Assembly: GCA_033296885.1 (NCBI GenBank)
Contig: MU863893.1
Coordinates: forward strand, 1-64,000
From: Triangularia verruculosa
Lineage: Eukaryota; Ascomycota; Sordariomycetes; Sordariales; Podosporaceae
DNA length: 64,000 bases
Direction: 5' to 3'
Shown here piece after piece: positions 18,407 through 30,053 of the stretch (the first letter of the stretch is position 1; each line of letters starts with the position of its first letter). Position numbers and translations under genes: made by a program. Below the pieces are notes generated by a model, which was not told the origin of the DNA, searched no databases, and saw only the letters and a program-made list of their open reading frames with translations.

Positions 18407-19926
18407 TCATGTCTCGGATGAAGGACGCTGCTGTGCGCGCCACTTTTCCCAAAGTGCCTCGAACAGAACCTTGAGGCCCGGCCGAAGTTCAAGGGCGTCG
18501 ACCGCGGCATATAACTTCCCAAGCAGCGTCTTTTTCGACAACAAGTCATCCAACCACATGTTGACCCAGTAGTGGATGGCGGGTCTGCTGAAGGAGAAAT
18601 AGCTGAGGTGGCGCGCCCTGCGATACTCGCGGTAGAGGATCATGTCTCCGGGGCCATCTGTCCAACCAAACCAGAACCTTCCAAAGGCGACAAGTTCAAT
18701 CTTGGGGGTTCCGTCCGCGTTCTTCTGGAATTCGGGGACCTTCCACGCAGCAGCCCTCGCCTTCGTATAGTCACCGACTTGCAGAAACTTGAGAACAGGA
18801 CCGCCAGGATTTCCCGGGGCTGGACGTTCCGTGACGGCACCCCGAGCCATCAGAATATCGGTGGCCTCGCTTTCAAAGGCACTGAAAAGGTACCGATGTA
18901 AATCTGCCACCCCATTTTCAGGATGGAGGAGCTTGTTGACCCAATATTCGGGTATGTACCGATCGGTCACGAAAATGCTGTCCCAGGGGTAATCCTGGTT
19001 AACAACTTCTCGAATCCATCTGACCAAGACATCCTTCTTAGTGGTAGGATTGCTCCAAGTGTTGTCCCTGGGGAGTCTCGACTCTTGGTGATAAGTCGCA
19101 TTGAAATCCCTAGGATGCATGTTAAGCAGCATCTTAGCAGATTCACGGCTCCAGGGGAGCTCGTACTGTGCTTTGAAAGCATCAGAGGCCAGCATTTGCT
19201 GAACCACAGTCTCCTTTTCGCCCAAGATCCCGGCGGAAAGGGCCAAAAAGTCGGAGAAGTGGTATACCCCAGACAGGAACTGTGGCCTGTTGACGCGCTC
19301 GTCCAACAAGGCAACTGCCAGCTTCTCATTGAGATCTCACGATCAGCCTCGGCGTAGTTGGGAGGCACATACTCGATCCTGACCCGGGCAAGGGATCCAT
19401 GCGGATGCTTCCAGCCTGTCTGAGCAATGCTCGCGGCCAGAGCGTCGGCATTCTCGGCAGTGAGACCAATAAGGGCCACCTGGCGATTGGGGTGGCCGGG
19501 AGTGGGATCATCTGCAATCCAATTGACAGTGTCATCTTTGGACTGAATGTTCAATAAACGGCTATCAGCTCCAAAGCCTTTTGGAGCAACCCGGATTTCG
19601 GACGCATCGTAGGACTCGAGAACTTTACGTCCTGGCTGAGCCCACCAGGCCTTTTCTTCATCGGTCAAATCATTGGGATGATCTAGACCGGGGGGGTTTT
19701 GGATGAATGACGTCTGGTCCACTGCCTTCAAGACAGGGGGCTGGTGATTGCAACGAGCAGACGCCGAAGTGGGAACTCGAGCGTTGTGGCCTAGCTGTCG
19801 ATGCTTGGCAGACCTCTCGTTGGAAGTAGAAGGGCTTCCTTCTCGCTTTCTGGATCGCGATGTCGAAGCTGATGGGGCAGACTTGTCGCCCGGGTTGGGA
19901 TTGTTCGGATCGTAATTGTAAGCCAT
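18407..19926 (-). CDS. Unknown protein in two frames (~505 residues if joined)
   Basis: The ATG at 19926 opens a frame to about 19340: a low-complexity basic N-terminus (SRSRKREG) then a folded-looking part with LTDEEKAWWAQPGRK and VRIEYVPPNYAEADREI. From ~19335 the coding signal moves to another frame (LNEKLAVALLDERV) and continues to a stop at 18407 with an aromatic-rich domain. The junction needs a -1 shift near 19335. Alternatively an 86-nt intron, GTATGT to CAACAG (~19290-19375), also restores frame but removes apparently coding sequence. So this is either a frameshifted gene or an unusual splice. No known domain. It has a canonical 5'UTR intron upstream and lies in the same orientation as the other unknown genes. 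Confidence 0.6.
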
Positions 19927-19938
19927 CTTGAAAAAACT

Positions 19939-20020
19939 CTATCCCAAAGAGGTCAGTAATTGCACAGGCAAGTTATGCGTGACGGAAAGTCGACGATTCC
20001 GCATGTTGGGGGCGTCTTAC
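19939..20020 (-). other. 5'UTR intron of the 18407-19926 gene
   Basis: On the minus strand GTAAGA at 20020, a CTGAC branch site and GATAG acceptor at 19939 define an 82-nt intron ending 12 bases before the ATG at 19926. The consensus fit supports transcription of this gene. Confidence 0.6.
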
Positions 20021-20860
20021 CTCGCGATGATGACTTGTTGGTATGAAGAGAGAAAAGGGAAATTCTGAGCGAGGCTGTGGGAATTCATACCACAGTTGAA
20101 AGAGTGGGCCATAGCGCAGGGGCCACACAGGGAAAAATTTGGCACTCTATTTGACAAGACATCACTGAGAGAGGGACATTGGATCACGGGAGCATATGCA
20201 GACAGAGTCAGGATCACATCAAAGAGAAAGTTCAACAACCCCTGAGATCTGGCCCAAGCAGCCATGAGTAGGTGCTCGAGTTCATAGGAATGTCGCCACA
20301 GAAAACACCTCAATGAACTGCTCCAACGAGCTTTACTGCCAAATCTACCATACTTCATATGAGAACATGACCCAGCCTTTCTCTCACCACTTCCGCGAGG
20401 CAAACCGCAAGCTCTCAGCGTAGTTCCTATTATCCTCGAATCTATGTCAATCTCATGCATCGTCAAGGCCTTCAGAATTCCCCAGAATAAAATGAATTGC
20501 CCCAGACTGGGAGCCCTCAAAACTTTGTCCACCATATCCTCATTCTCCTTACAAAATTTCTGTTTCCCCTTTTCCTCCTCAACAAAAGACTCCCACGTCT
20601 TCTCCTCCACAGACTCCCGCGTCTTCTCCTCCACACACTCCTACGTCTTCTCCTCGAAGCAAGTCTCTGCTGTAAGGTCGTGGTCAACTAGAACAGAAAG
20701 TAAGGGAACCCCACTGTCGATATCTGTGATCGTGGACCTTCTCGGACTCGGGCGTACAGCTGAAAATAAACGGAATGATCCCGATCCTAGACAGAAAAGT
20801 CAGTCTTGCAAGAACAGGCATAAAATAGATAAGAAGAACATACCTGGTATTGGAAGATAG
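20021..20860 (-). other. Weak ORF with EEKTxES repeats
   Basis: A minus-strand open frame (20017-20634) has no ATG at its start. It begins with imperfect 30-bp repeats (20577-20660) reading EEKTRESVEEKTWESF; one repeat upstream contains a TAG. The rest has no recognisable domain, and its end overlaps the 5'UTR of the next gene out of frame. It may be a relic or a long leader; I do not call a gene. Confidence 0.35.
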
Positions 20861-20862
20861 CG

Positions 20863-21170
20863 ATAACCCCTTTAAAAATAGTCAAGAGGCATTGAAAGAT
20901 AATCGAGATGCCTTGAAAGCCTGTGAGACGTCTTGAAAGATAGTCAAGATACTTTGGAAGATAGTGAGGGGCCTCCAAAGAAAATAAAAAGGCCTCCAAT
21001 GATGGTGAAAGGCATCTAATGATGGTGAAACGCCTCCAAAGATAGTCAAAAGGCCTCTAAAGATGGTAAAAGGCCTCAAAGATAATCAAAAGGCCTCCGA
21101 AGATAGTGAAAGGCCTCCAAAAATGATTGGAATGTCTTCAAAGATGGTCAAGGGGCTCTTCAGTCGAATT
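20863..21170. repeat. 20-bp tandem array, ~15 degenerate copies
   Basis: The consensus is close to AAAGATAGTGAAAGGCCTCC and repeats with a 19-22 bp period. Variants include AATGATGGTGAAAGGCATCT and AAAGATAATCAAAAGGCCTCC. The period is not a multiple of three and the array does not code. Confidence 0.8.
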
Positions 21171-21174
21171 GAAG

Positions 21175-22210
21175 GCGTCTTGGCTACTCCGAGTGCCTTG
21201 GTCGTGGACTTCGCCGGTAATGGTGTCGGGGAAGTAAACAGGTTCCTGATCTCCTCCAGTTGTTCCTCGGTCAGTGGCACATTCTCCACCGCCCCCTCCT
21301 CCCCTTGCCCAGAAACACTCTCGCTCCTGGCCCACATACTCCCGACGGTGGTAAAATCTGTTCCTCATCCTTAAATCAGAACACCTTCAAACCGGTTCTC
21401 AAATATGACCTTGGTCCTTGGGCGACCTGTACGCCTCGTTGCCCAGAAACACTCCCGTCCCCGGCCCCCGCACTCCCCGGCGGTGGTCAAAGATGACCTT
21501 AGGCGACTTGTACGCCGCGTTGCCCAGAAACACTCCCGTTCCTGGCCCCCCTACTCTCCGGCGGTGGCAAAATTTGCTCCTCGTGTCATTGTCATGGACT
21601 CTCGCCGGTAATGGCATCGGGGAAGGGAACAGGTTCCTGATCTCCTCCAGTTGTTCCTCAGTTAGTGGCACATCATCCACCGCCCCCTCCTCCCCTTGCC
21701 CAGAAACACTCTTGATCCTGGCCCACCCACTCCCCGGCGGTGGTAAAATCTGCTCCTCGTCCTCAAACCAAATGATAAACCGGTTCTCAAATATGACCTT
21801 AGGCGACTTATACGCCGCGTTGCCCAGAAACACTCCCGTTCTTAGCCCCTGGTCCCCACAACACTCCCCTCCCCCATTTGTCACCCCCCTACTCTGGCGG
21901 TGGCAAAATCTACTCACAACTGCGTAGCCAAGGTCGCAGATTGCTTGTAATGCTGACTCCCGTCCTGCTTTTCTTCTTCCGCGGCCTTGTAGTGCTGACT
22001 CCCGTCCTGCTTTTCTTCTTCCGCGGCCTTGTAATGCTGACTCCCGTCCTGCTTTTCTTCTTCCGCGACCTTAAGATCTGCTTGGGCGCAGGCCAACCGC
22101 AGCCGAGGTCGCAGATTGCTTGGAATGCTGACTCTCGATGAACTTGATCTGGGTCTCGAGGGTTGTCACCTTGAACGGCCTGTACGCCGCGTTGGCCGCC
22201 TCCCAACAGT
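21175..22210 (-). pseudogene. Duplicated relic encoding EEQLEEIRNLF modules and a 42-bp coiled-coil repeat
   Basis: Two ~190-bp copies (21190-21370 and 21600-21770) encode on the minus strand SVSGQGEEGAV, PLTEEQLEEIRNLF and a Pro-rich end. Between and after them GVFLGNAAYKSPKVIFEN recurs. At 21952-22075 three 42-bp direct repeats encode KAAEEEKQDGSQHY, a short coiled coil, next to TTLETQIKFIESQHSKQ. Frames shift between modules. Pieces of the same sequence occur at 24.83-25.18 kb. It was probably one coiled-coil protein gene, now multiplied and broken. Identity unknown. Confidence 0.55.
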
Positions 22211-22219
22211 CAAACTTGG

Positions 22220-24700
22220 AAACAGCCAGCCTTTTTGGCTCGCTTGATAGCTCAGCATTTCGTCGAGTGAAGTGGCTAAAACGCCCTTAAGGCTGGGAGA
22301 GTGGCTTTTTATATCCTGGTGGTACAGATTAGCGGTGGAAGCGATCGCGACTTCAAATAACTTACATGGCTCTCAACACCGCGATTGGTGTAGCGTTCAG
22401 GCAAGGTGGCTGGCATCTTGCCGACCGTGATTTTGCGATCGAAAGGGTGCTGGCTCGCTTGATAACTCAACACATGGGAGCCATCGGAACTTTCGGCATA
22501 TCAAATCTCCCGCCGGGTTCACTCTTGAAAAGGCCACCATGTTCAGGTCGAAGATTCCAATGATTCCCTACTAATCAGGCAGCCGAAGCAATACTGCTAG
22601 CTACGCAGTAGAAGCTCCCATATGCTTGTGCACACTGTGGACCAGGACATGATGCTGACGGTGAGAGTGCCGCGAGAGAAGACAAGCATGTTCAGGACGC
22701 TTCGAGAGACCTGAAAACGGTGGCTTTGTCACGGGTGAACTCCCTTACTTGATCCTCGTCAAAGTATTCCTGAACTTCCAACCGAGAACAAACCATCACC
22801 AAATCGAAAGTGCATATCACGTCTTGTCTCATGACAACCGCGGCGGTCGCCAGAGGGGCGAAGATCGGTCGCTTTTCTCGGCTGAAGGCCAGTGAACAGT
22901 GGGACCAAGTCGACTATTGTTATGGAAAGCATCCCAGAAAAGCTTTTGGCTTGCTTGATGGCTCAACGTCTCGTCGAGTAAGGTGGCCAAAACGCCCTTA
23001 AGGCTGGGAGAGTGGCTTTTGTATATCCTGGGTTACAGATTGGTGTCGCGTTCAGATAAGGTGACTGACATCTTGTCGACAGTGATTTTGCGATGGAAAG
23101 AATTCAGAATTGTATGGTTCCCGACCTGTCCCTCAGACCGCCGAGAGTTGCATGGCTGCTTGGGCAGGCCTTGACGAGTCCTGACTCACTTTGATAACTC
23201 AACATTTCGTCGAATCTCCGGGGTAATGGTGACCCTTTTCCCAGCGTGAATGCGTCTTGGCTGCCTACTGGTACTGCGCTCGCAATGCACCGGCATGTGT
23301 TTGGCCAGTAGAATCGGGCCACTTCGCCAAAAGCAGTTAAGCTGTCGCCATCAACATATTGCGATGGGATGGGACTCCTGAACATCTCAACCATAGTTAA
23401 CTTGGTTCGATCACCCGCCGCCCCCCTCGTCAAAATTTTCTTCTGGAATGCTCGCCACAATAATAGTTGTCTTCGTTCGATCGTTGACCGGCCCCTCTTC
23501 CGAAAAGACCGATCGACCCCCGGCCCTTTAGCGGCCGCCGCGACTGGCCCTGAAGGAACTGAAAGAGTTCTGCCTCGCTTGATAACTCAACATTTCGTCA
23601 AGAGACGGAGCCAATGCGTCATTGACAAAGCGGCCTTCTTGAAATCTCCAGCTTGCCGTGAAAGATGGGAGCAACCGGAACTTTCGACATATCGAATCTC
23701 CCGCCGGGTTCACCCTTGAAAAAGCCACCCTGTTCAGGTCGAAAATTCCAGGTAAGCCGAAGCAATCCTGCTAGCTGCGCAGTAGAAGCTCCCATATGCT
23801 TATGCACATTGTAAACCAGGACATGATGCTGACGGTGAGAGTGGCCGCGAGAGAAGACAAGCATGTTCAGGACGCTTAGAAACACGTAGACTGCGGTGAT
23901 CTTTGCCTCGTACGAAGACCTCATAGGGGTCTCTTGGCATTCCAGAACATGCAGCGTGGCACAGCTGAAAGATGGGATCGGTGCCTCTCGAGCGCCGCCG
24001 GATAATGTTGTCAATTCCGATCCGATGTAGTGCCATAGCGAAGGCTAGAGTATGCTTGACAAGTTATCATGCTCCTGTTTAATGGTATCCTTATAGTGGC
24101 TGCTGGCGGTAACTCTCGTGTCGGGGCTAATACGAGATGGTCCAATACAAGGTTAAAGGTGTGGTGAGGATGATAAGAAAGATAAGTAATATATAACGTC
24201 TCCCAACACTTTGGGTACCCTCGATGGTGATCTCTTGCTTCTTACGCAGGTCTTATTGGTGATATTTGGCAATTTCCACGGCGAGCTGTTCGGTTGACGG
24301 TATCCCCGGGACCTGTTGAGGGACCGATCTCCGCCTCCATCGACGGACTGGGGTGGTCTTGAGGAAACTCCGGCATGCCGTGAAAGATAGGAGCGGAACC
24401 ATAGCAACTTTCGACATATCAAATTTCCCGCCGGGTTCGTCCTTAAGGAAAGATATTATTTGCCATGAGCGCGTTGACAGGGTCATGGCAACGCTCGTCG
24501 GAGCAGTTGGATATGTGGGCCAAAGAGCAGAGTGGTTTGACATGTCGAGACTCCGATGATTCGCTACCAACCAGACAAGCCGAAGCAATACTGCTAGCTG
24601 CGCAGTAGAAGCTCCCATATGCTTGTGCACATTTTGAACCTGAGAAGACAAGCATGTTCAGAACGCTTCGGAATGCCGATCGGTCTCCAGTTCCGGCCTG
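22220..24700. repeat. Segmental repeat family (three ~300-bp copies and shorter ones)
   Basis: Copies at ~22465-22710, ~23576-23930 and ~24360-24670 share ATCTCCCGCCGGGTTC, GCAGTAGAAGCTCCCATATG and GAAGACAAGCATGTTCAG in order; a partial copy lies at ~16540. Another pair (22240-22445 and 22950-23100) shares AAAACGCCCTTAAGGCTGGG. A 26-bp word close to GCTTGATAACTCAACATTTC occurs about six times to 26.4 kb and on the minus strand would encode LDEMLSYQ. No intact frame remains. This is an old, repeatedly duplicated gene or element. Confidence 0.65.
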
Positions 24701-24819
24701 TCCCTAGACCGACGGTAGATATTCAGCTGCCTGAACTGACCTTGAGCGAACACCTCAAGAGATGGCAAACCCTGCTGAGAAACAGGTATATCTCCCATTA
24801 GCGCGTGACCTACCGGCGT

Positions 24820-25190
24820 TGACCAATGGGGACCAGGAAGGCGGCCAACGCGGCGTACAAGTCGCCCAAGGTCATTTTTGAGAACCGGTTTATCAAGGTG
24901 TTCTGATTTGAGGACGAGGAACAGATTTTGCCACCGCTGGGGAGTGGGGGGGGGGGGGGGGGGGTCTGCTCTTCTCCTGAGGTCGCAGATTGCTCGGAAT
25001 GCTGACTCCTGCTTTTCTTCCAAGACCTGAGGTCTGCCTGGGCGCAGGCCAACTGCGTGGCCGAGGTCGGAGGTCGCGGATTGCTCGGAATGCTGACTCT
25101 CGATGGATTTGATCCGGGCCTCGAGGGTTGTCACGTTATTGACGAGTGCCATCCTGTCGGCATGGTTGCTGGCACTTCCAAACACCGGGT
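24820..25190. pseudogene. Second copy of the 21-22 kb relic, partly inverted, with a 19-G run
   Basis: Bases 24838-24950 encode AANAAYKSPKVIFENRF and FEDEEQILPP on the plus strand, the opposite orientation to 21.5-21.8 kb. Immediately right of a homopolymer of ~19 G (24945-24963), 24970-25180 matches the minus-strand segment TTLEARIKSIESQHSEQ seen at 22.1 kb. So the two modules that face the same way at 21-22 kb face each other here, consistent with a local inversion. Confidence 0.6.
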
Positions 25191-27149
25191 GGAGCAGATT
25201 TCGCCACCGCCAGAGAGTAGGGGGGTGAAGGAGGGGGAAGGGCAGTGTCGTGGGCTGATATTTGTACCCTGAGTAGGTTCATTAGCGGGGTCATATTCTC
25301 TGAACCTGAACCTTGAAGTGATTGCTAACGGTGACCAGGGTTGTAGCAACAAATTTGTGGTGGAAGATGATGATAAGAAAGATAAGGAGTATATAACGTC
25401 TTCCGATCAAGGGCATTGGAGCTTCTGACAGTGATCTCTTGCTGGGTACGTAGGTCTTGCTGGTGGTATTTGGCAATTTCCACAGCCTAGATGGTTACGG
25501 AGCTCCCTGAACATTCCCCTGGGTTGCTAGCGGCAATCAGGGTGGGTTGCAAGGGTGCCACGGTACGGGTTTGCGGCTGTTGTGGTTGTGGGCTTTTCTG
25601 TCGCTGCCTTGTGGGGATGAATTGGAATGAATACAGGCCGACGGAGGGGGTAGGATGCCGAAGAGCCTGACTCGATAGCCAGCCAGTTGAAGAGAACACG
25701 GACACGTGGACTTGAAGCGAAGCTGGGCTCGTCCTTGATGAAGCGACCCTCTTTTATCAAACCGAAAGAGGTCTGGCGTGGAGAGCCTTCGGTGTAGGTA
25801 CCTGGCAGCCCAACATCCGTCGAGCGAGGTAGCCAATGCGCCGTGACTGGGAGATTCGGCGAGCGATAGGTGGCTGTTGACGGCATTTGGGGTTGTGGCA
25901 GCAAAGTCGGCTTCCAATCTCTCGGGTCAGGGCTGATGAAGGATGATGAGTTGAGAAAGATAAGGAGTTCGAACTCGCCCCAACCTACACGGTACAGAGC
26001 TCTGGTCGGCTCTGAACATGCCCTTGAAATGGTTGCTGGCGGCAATCGGCAAGGGTGTCCTTCAAGATCGTGGTCCTTATATTCCGAGACCTGGTACGTG
26101 GGGTGAAATGACAACGATTAGTGTCAGTCCTCATCCGTCACAGATAATTACTCACTCCACGTGCCTGACTCCTAAAAGGATGAATAGGCTTGTGTCCCGA
26201 AGCGTGGTTATGGCGTTGCTCTCTGACGTGTCGGGCCAGGGCTGATCAGGTCAAAAGTGTGGTGAAAAATGATGAATGAACAAAGAAGTGTGGGAGGTGA
26301 GCGTATGACGTCTCCGAACCCGTCACAACCTGGATGGTCACAGCTCTCTGACAGGGGGTAAGTCATGTGCCCTGAACATACCACTGAAGTGGTTGCTGGC
26401 GGCAAGCCTGAGCTGGCCATGGAGCGTCTTCGGCTTGCTTGGCAGCTCAACATTTTATCGAGGGAGGTAACTACCAGGGAAGAATATTGGCCCTGCCTGA
26501 GCTGGCCGTGGAGTAGCTAATGCGCCGTGACTGGGAGGTTCGGCCAGCCGTGGGCGGCTGCTGGCGGTAATCGGGGTTGTGGCAACAAAGTCTGCCTCCG
26601 CAATGACCTGTCGAATCTACTGCTGGTTTTGCCCTTGATGAAGGCACTCTCTTCAATCTCCCGGGCCAGGGCTGACAAGGGCAAAGATGTGATGGAAAAT
26701 TACCTAATCAAGAGAAATGTGGGAGGTGGCCTGAGCGGAGCCCGGGCCCGATAAGAGATAAGGGCGTATGACGTCCTAGCAGTCACCACCTTGACTTCAG
26801 GCAACTTACAGGGCTCACGACATGCAGTTGGTGTCGTACTCAAACAAAGAGACTGGGATCTTATGAAAGGGGATAGCCGACACGCGAGCCCAGGCCCTTT
26901 GTTGGAGAACTGAGAGTTCCTGACGTTGGCCTGTCTGACCGATCCCTCAGCTACCTAGAGACTGCCGTCACCCCTTAAGTGATCCCCCACAGCAATGTCC
27001 ACCGATACAAACGCCACGTACAACGCCACGCCGTCTTAGGGCCAACCCTGTCTCCCATAACTCAACAAGACGTTACTCAGGACTAACCTGGCATTTGGGC
27101 AACAGTCCAGTGATGTTCCTGCTGGCGGCACTTTCAATCCATATCACTG
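25191..27149. other. Degenerate repeats, no intact gene
   Basis: Short phrases recur: a CACAGCTCTCTGACAG-like word, GGTTGCTGGCGGCAAT, GGTTGTGGCAACAAAGTC, and GATGATAAGAAAGATAAG followed by TATATAACGTCT (24.17, 25.37, 25.95, 26.28 and 26.74 kb, increasingly diverged). The minus strand around 25290-25480 stays open (ILLIFLIIIFHHKF) but has no ATG-started gene that I can support. Confidence 0.5.
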
Positions 27150-27229
27150 CTAACCCGAAGCCCTAACCGCTAACCCGAATCCCTAACCACTAACCCGAAT
27201 CCCTAACCACTAACCCGAAGCCCTAACCG
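27150..27229. repeat. Telomere-like 4 x 20-bp array
   Basis: Four head-to-tail units of CTAACCCGAAKCCCTAACCR (K = G/T, R = A/G) cover exactly 80 bp. Each unit contains CCCTAACC and CTAACCC, that is the fungal telomere repeat CCCTAA/TTAGGG interrupted by GAAK. Bases before and after are ordinary sequence. Confidence 0.85.
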
Positions 27230-30053
27230 GCACGGTATCATTCAGGTTGGCGAACGCGGACTTTTAAGGTAGGAGCTGGCCAGTTGGAGACGAGGCCAAA
27301 GATGCTGGGCTGGGGAGAGCGGGCGGACCGATCAGAGAAAGGATGAGTTGAGTGGCAAAGCCAACGGAAGAATGCAGGCTTGGGCTCAACCGTGGGTGAC
27401 GCCAAGGGGCTGATCAGAGGACGACGATGGGAAGAAAGTGCGAGACAACGATTCCAGGATCGAAACAGGGCAGCACAAGTTCCCACGCTCGTTCGACACA
27501 GATGCCGGGAGCTGACGATGTATGGGGTGGTTCTTTTGCTGCGACATAGAGTGACATTCGGGGAATCTCGTTCGAAGGGACTGGCGTTTTTGTAGGAGGG
27601 CTGGCGGTTGTGTTGGACAGAGGCTGGGAGTGGTAGACTTTGGAGGGCTGGCGCTTTGGTGGGGCCGTAACAAATCTTGGAGGAAGACGAGAAGTGGTTG
27701 CTTCTGGTGAGGATTGTCGAGCAATATTACTTTCGAGGGGGGAATGGGACACAGACGACGCAGGTTCTTGGAGGGCTGGCGGGTGGCAGGAACAGTGACA
27801 TCGGTGCTGGTTCTGTTGCCGCAGAGCTTTGGTCAAAGAGGGACCGGCACTTTTCTTGAACATTACGACCCTGACGCCGGGCCCGGGGACTGCAAGAATT
27901 CTTCGTGACATGTCAAGAGGCCAGATGCAGGCTGTTGTCCAGCAGACGTTGGCCCGACAGAGAAGAGGCAGATATTGCAAAGTGCCTGATGAGCTCAGAG
28001 ACGGCAGTGTAAATTCTCAGAGACAAGTCCAGCCCACCAGGCTTCATGATATTCGTGCCAGACCATCAAACACCTCTACAGCGCACAAAGGTTTTGCCGG
28101 CGGCCGCCGCGCTAGTTTTGAAGTCACCGCCGGACAGCCAGTGGCATCTCATGCCCTTGGCCCAGTGCTTGAAGAAATTTCCGCCACGTAAAGCGCTGCC
28201 GAGAGCTACCGCCGTCGCGCGGTTCTGAGGTTCTTCGCACTTGCTCATCGGTGTCTCCTCGGGAAGTTCGCCTAGGTAGATTGTGCTTTTGGAGTTTGAG
28301 AGGCATAGATGTACATCATCGTGTACTAAACTCCGAGGCCGATGTGACCATACCTATGGTCGTCGTGACGAGGAAGGAAGCAGTGGCTTTGACAGGCCCC
28401 CATCTCCTAGGCTCGATATGTATTGGCTTGCTTTCATATCTGCAGAGTCAGTAATGTTTGTCATGGGGGATCACTAAGACAACAATGAGCATCTGGCCTG
28501 CCTCTTTCGACAACCCGATCACGTTGTCACCTTTCTTCCGTTTGTACAGCCAAGCCACGGCAAGATCTGGCAAGACATCGCAACTCGTACGTTCGCTGGG
28601 AGATTGGCGTCTTCAGACCGCATCTTTGCTGCCATTCTTTGAGCTGCACTCGTCGCTTTTGAAGTGAGGCAGAAACATATCGCTTGTGGGATCGGGGCGA
28701 TGTTTTGGTCAGCTCGCCCCGGTAGTCCTTGGGGTTCGGCATGTGCAGAACCGGCTCTTTTCCATGGAGGGGACGTAGCCAGTGCGGAATCAAGGGGCTT
28801 CCCGGGGCGATATCAGCCTCGTTGATGGGCCATCCCAAAGCTACAGACATGTCAGTAACTAGGCTATGGCGCACCGTAGTGAATTGTCAGCATTGCAAAT
28901 GCAGCCTCTCACAATCGTCTTGTTTCGATGCCTTCTTTTGCGGGCGATGCCGAGAAAAGTGAAGCGCGGGAACCGCCGGAATGGACCGCATAAGATATTG
29001 GCAGTCGATGGCTGGTTCGCGACTTTGACTGATGACCCCGTGTGCTTCTTCGCCTCGGGTTCGATCCTGGTTCTCGCAAAGCTTGTATGTTGAGGTTTAC
29101 TCCCATCAGCAGGTATGCCCCAAGAGCTTCTAAGGTCTCATAAGAACTGGGTACAGGCGTTCCTGTTCAGGCTCCGCAAGGATTCTTTGTGGGAGGCGGT
29201 CAACCGTTTCGTCATCAAACTGATTTGGCGAAAATTCTCGGAATTATATAAGCAACAAGTGGGTCAACCGCTGCTGCGTCGATCCCTTCAGGCTTAAGAT
29301 TTCCCCTGTTAATCCCCCCGTAAACGAACATGACGATTTGCGAATTTCTCCACCTCGGCTCTTGCCCATGCTGATATTTGGCCAAATCCCCTCGGCGCAA
29401 GAAAAGCGAGGCATTCGGCAGCCCGGATCGGATCGACATCAGAAGACGAGAACAAAAGCAACTTGACGGTGATCCCCCGCAAAGGCCTGGACTTATCAGG
29501 CACCTCGTCATCAGAAGGGATTCCCTGGCAGCCGTCGATGTGGACAAGAGCTGGGCATGTCTGTTGAACCCTGCTGCCATGCTAGATCCCTGTGCTATGA
29601 CCATCATGACCGACAGCTGACAGTTTGACAGCATTGACACGGAATGTGATTGGACCCAGCATGCACGGCTTTTGAAGCGCAGGGCGATGCAAATTTGCCA
29701 CCATGTAGCCAGACGCTAGCCGCACTCCGCAATTGCTCCGTTGCGCCCGACGCCGAGTCTGAAAAATTGAAATCTTTACCACCGCTCATCCTTGGGGATT
29801 AGATCAAGAGTTGATCTGATGCCAACGCTGCCTGGTTGCTGCGATCAGTCCATTGATGGCTTCACGACTCCACACAAAACTGGCCATGACCCCTGTGCGC
29901 TATCTCCTCAGCTCTCCACCGTCTCAACTAGCTCGTCAATGATGGATCTACAGACGCCTGTGCGCCGTGGACCCTTGTGGTTTCCTATATAGCTAACCTC
30001 CGGCAATGTTTTGAACCTTTCAAAAGTCTTCAACATCATCAGACGGCAATATA
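27230..30053. other. No recognised gene
   Basis: Several ORFs of 60-190 codons overlap in all frames. The longest (27414-27980 minus) is Pro/Ser/Thr-rich with no domain, and its start is not supported. I see no tRNA, splice pattern or conserved motif that would justify a call. Confidence 0.4.

Noticed and set aside
19290..19375. 58-nt intron with GTATGT donor, CTGAT branch and GGCAG acceptor in the split ORF
   Set aside because: The signals are good but splicing it would put the downstream coding sequence out of frame.
27414..27980. 188-codon minus ORF, Pro/Ser/Thr-rich
   Set aside because: No domain, no splice context, and it lies in decayed sequence beside the telomere-like array. It could be real but cannot be supported.
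29010..29100. GGTTCGATCC word as a tRNA T-arm
   Set aside because: The flanking bases do not form a T stem and no anticodon or acceptor stem can be drawn.
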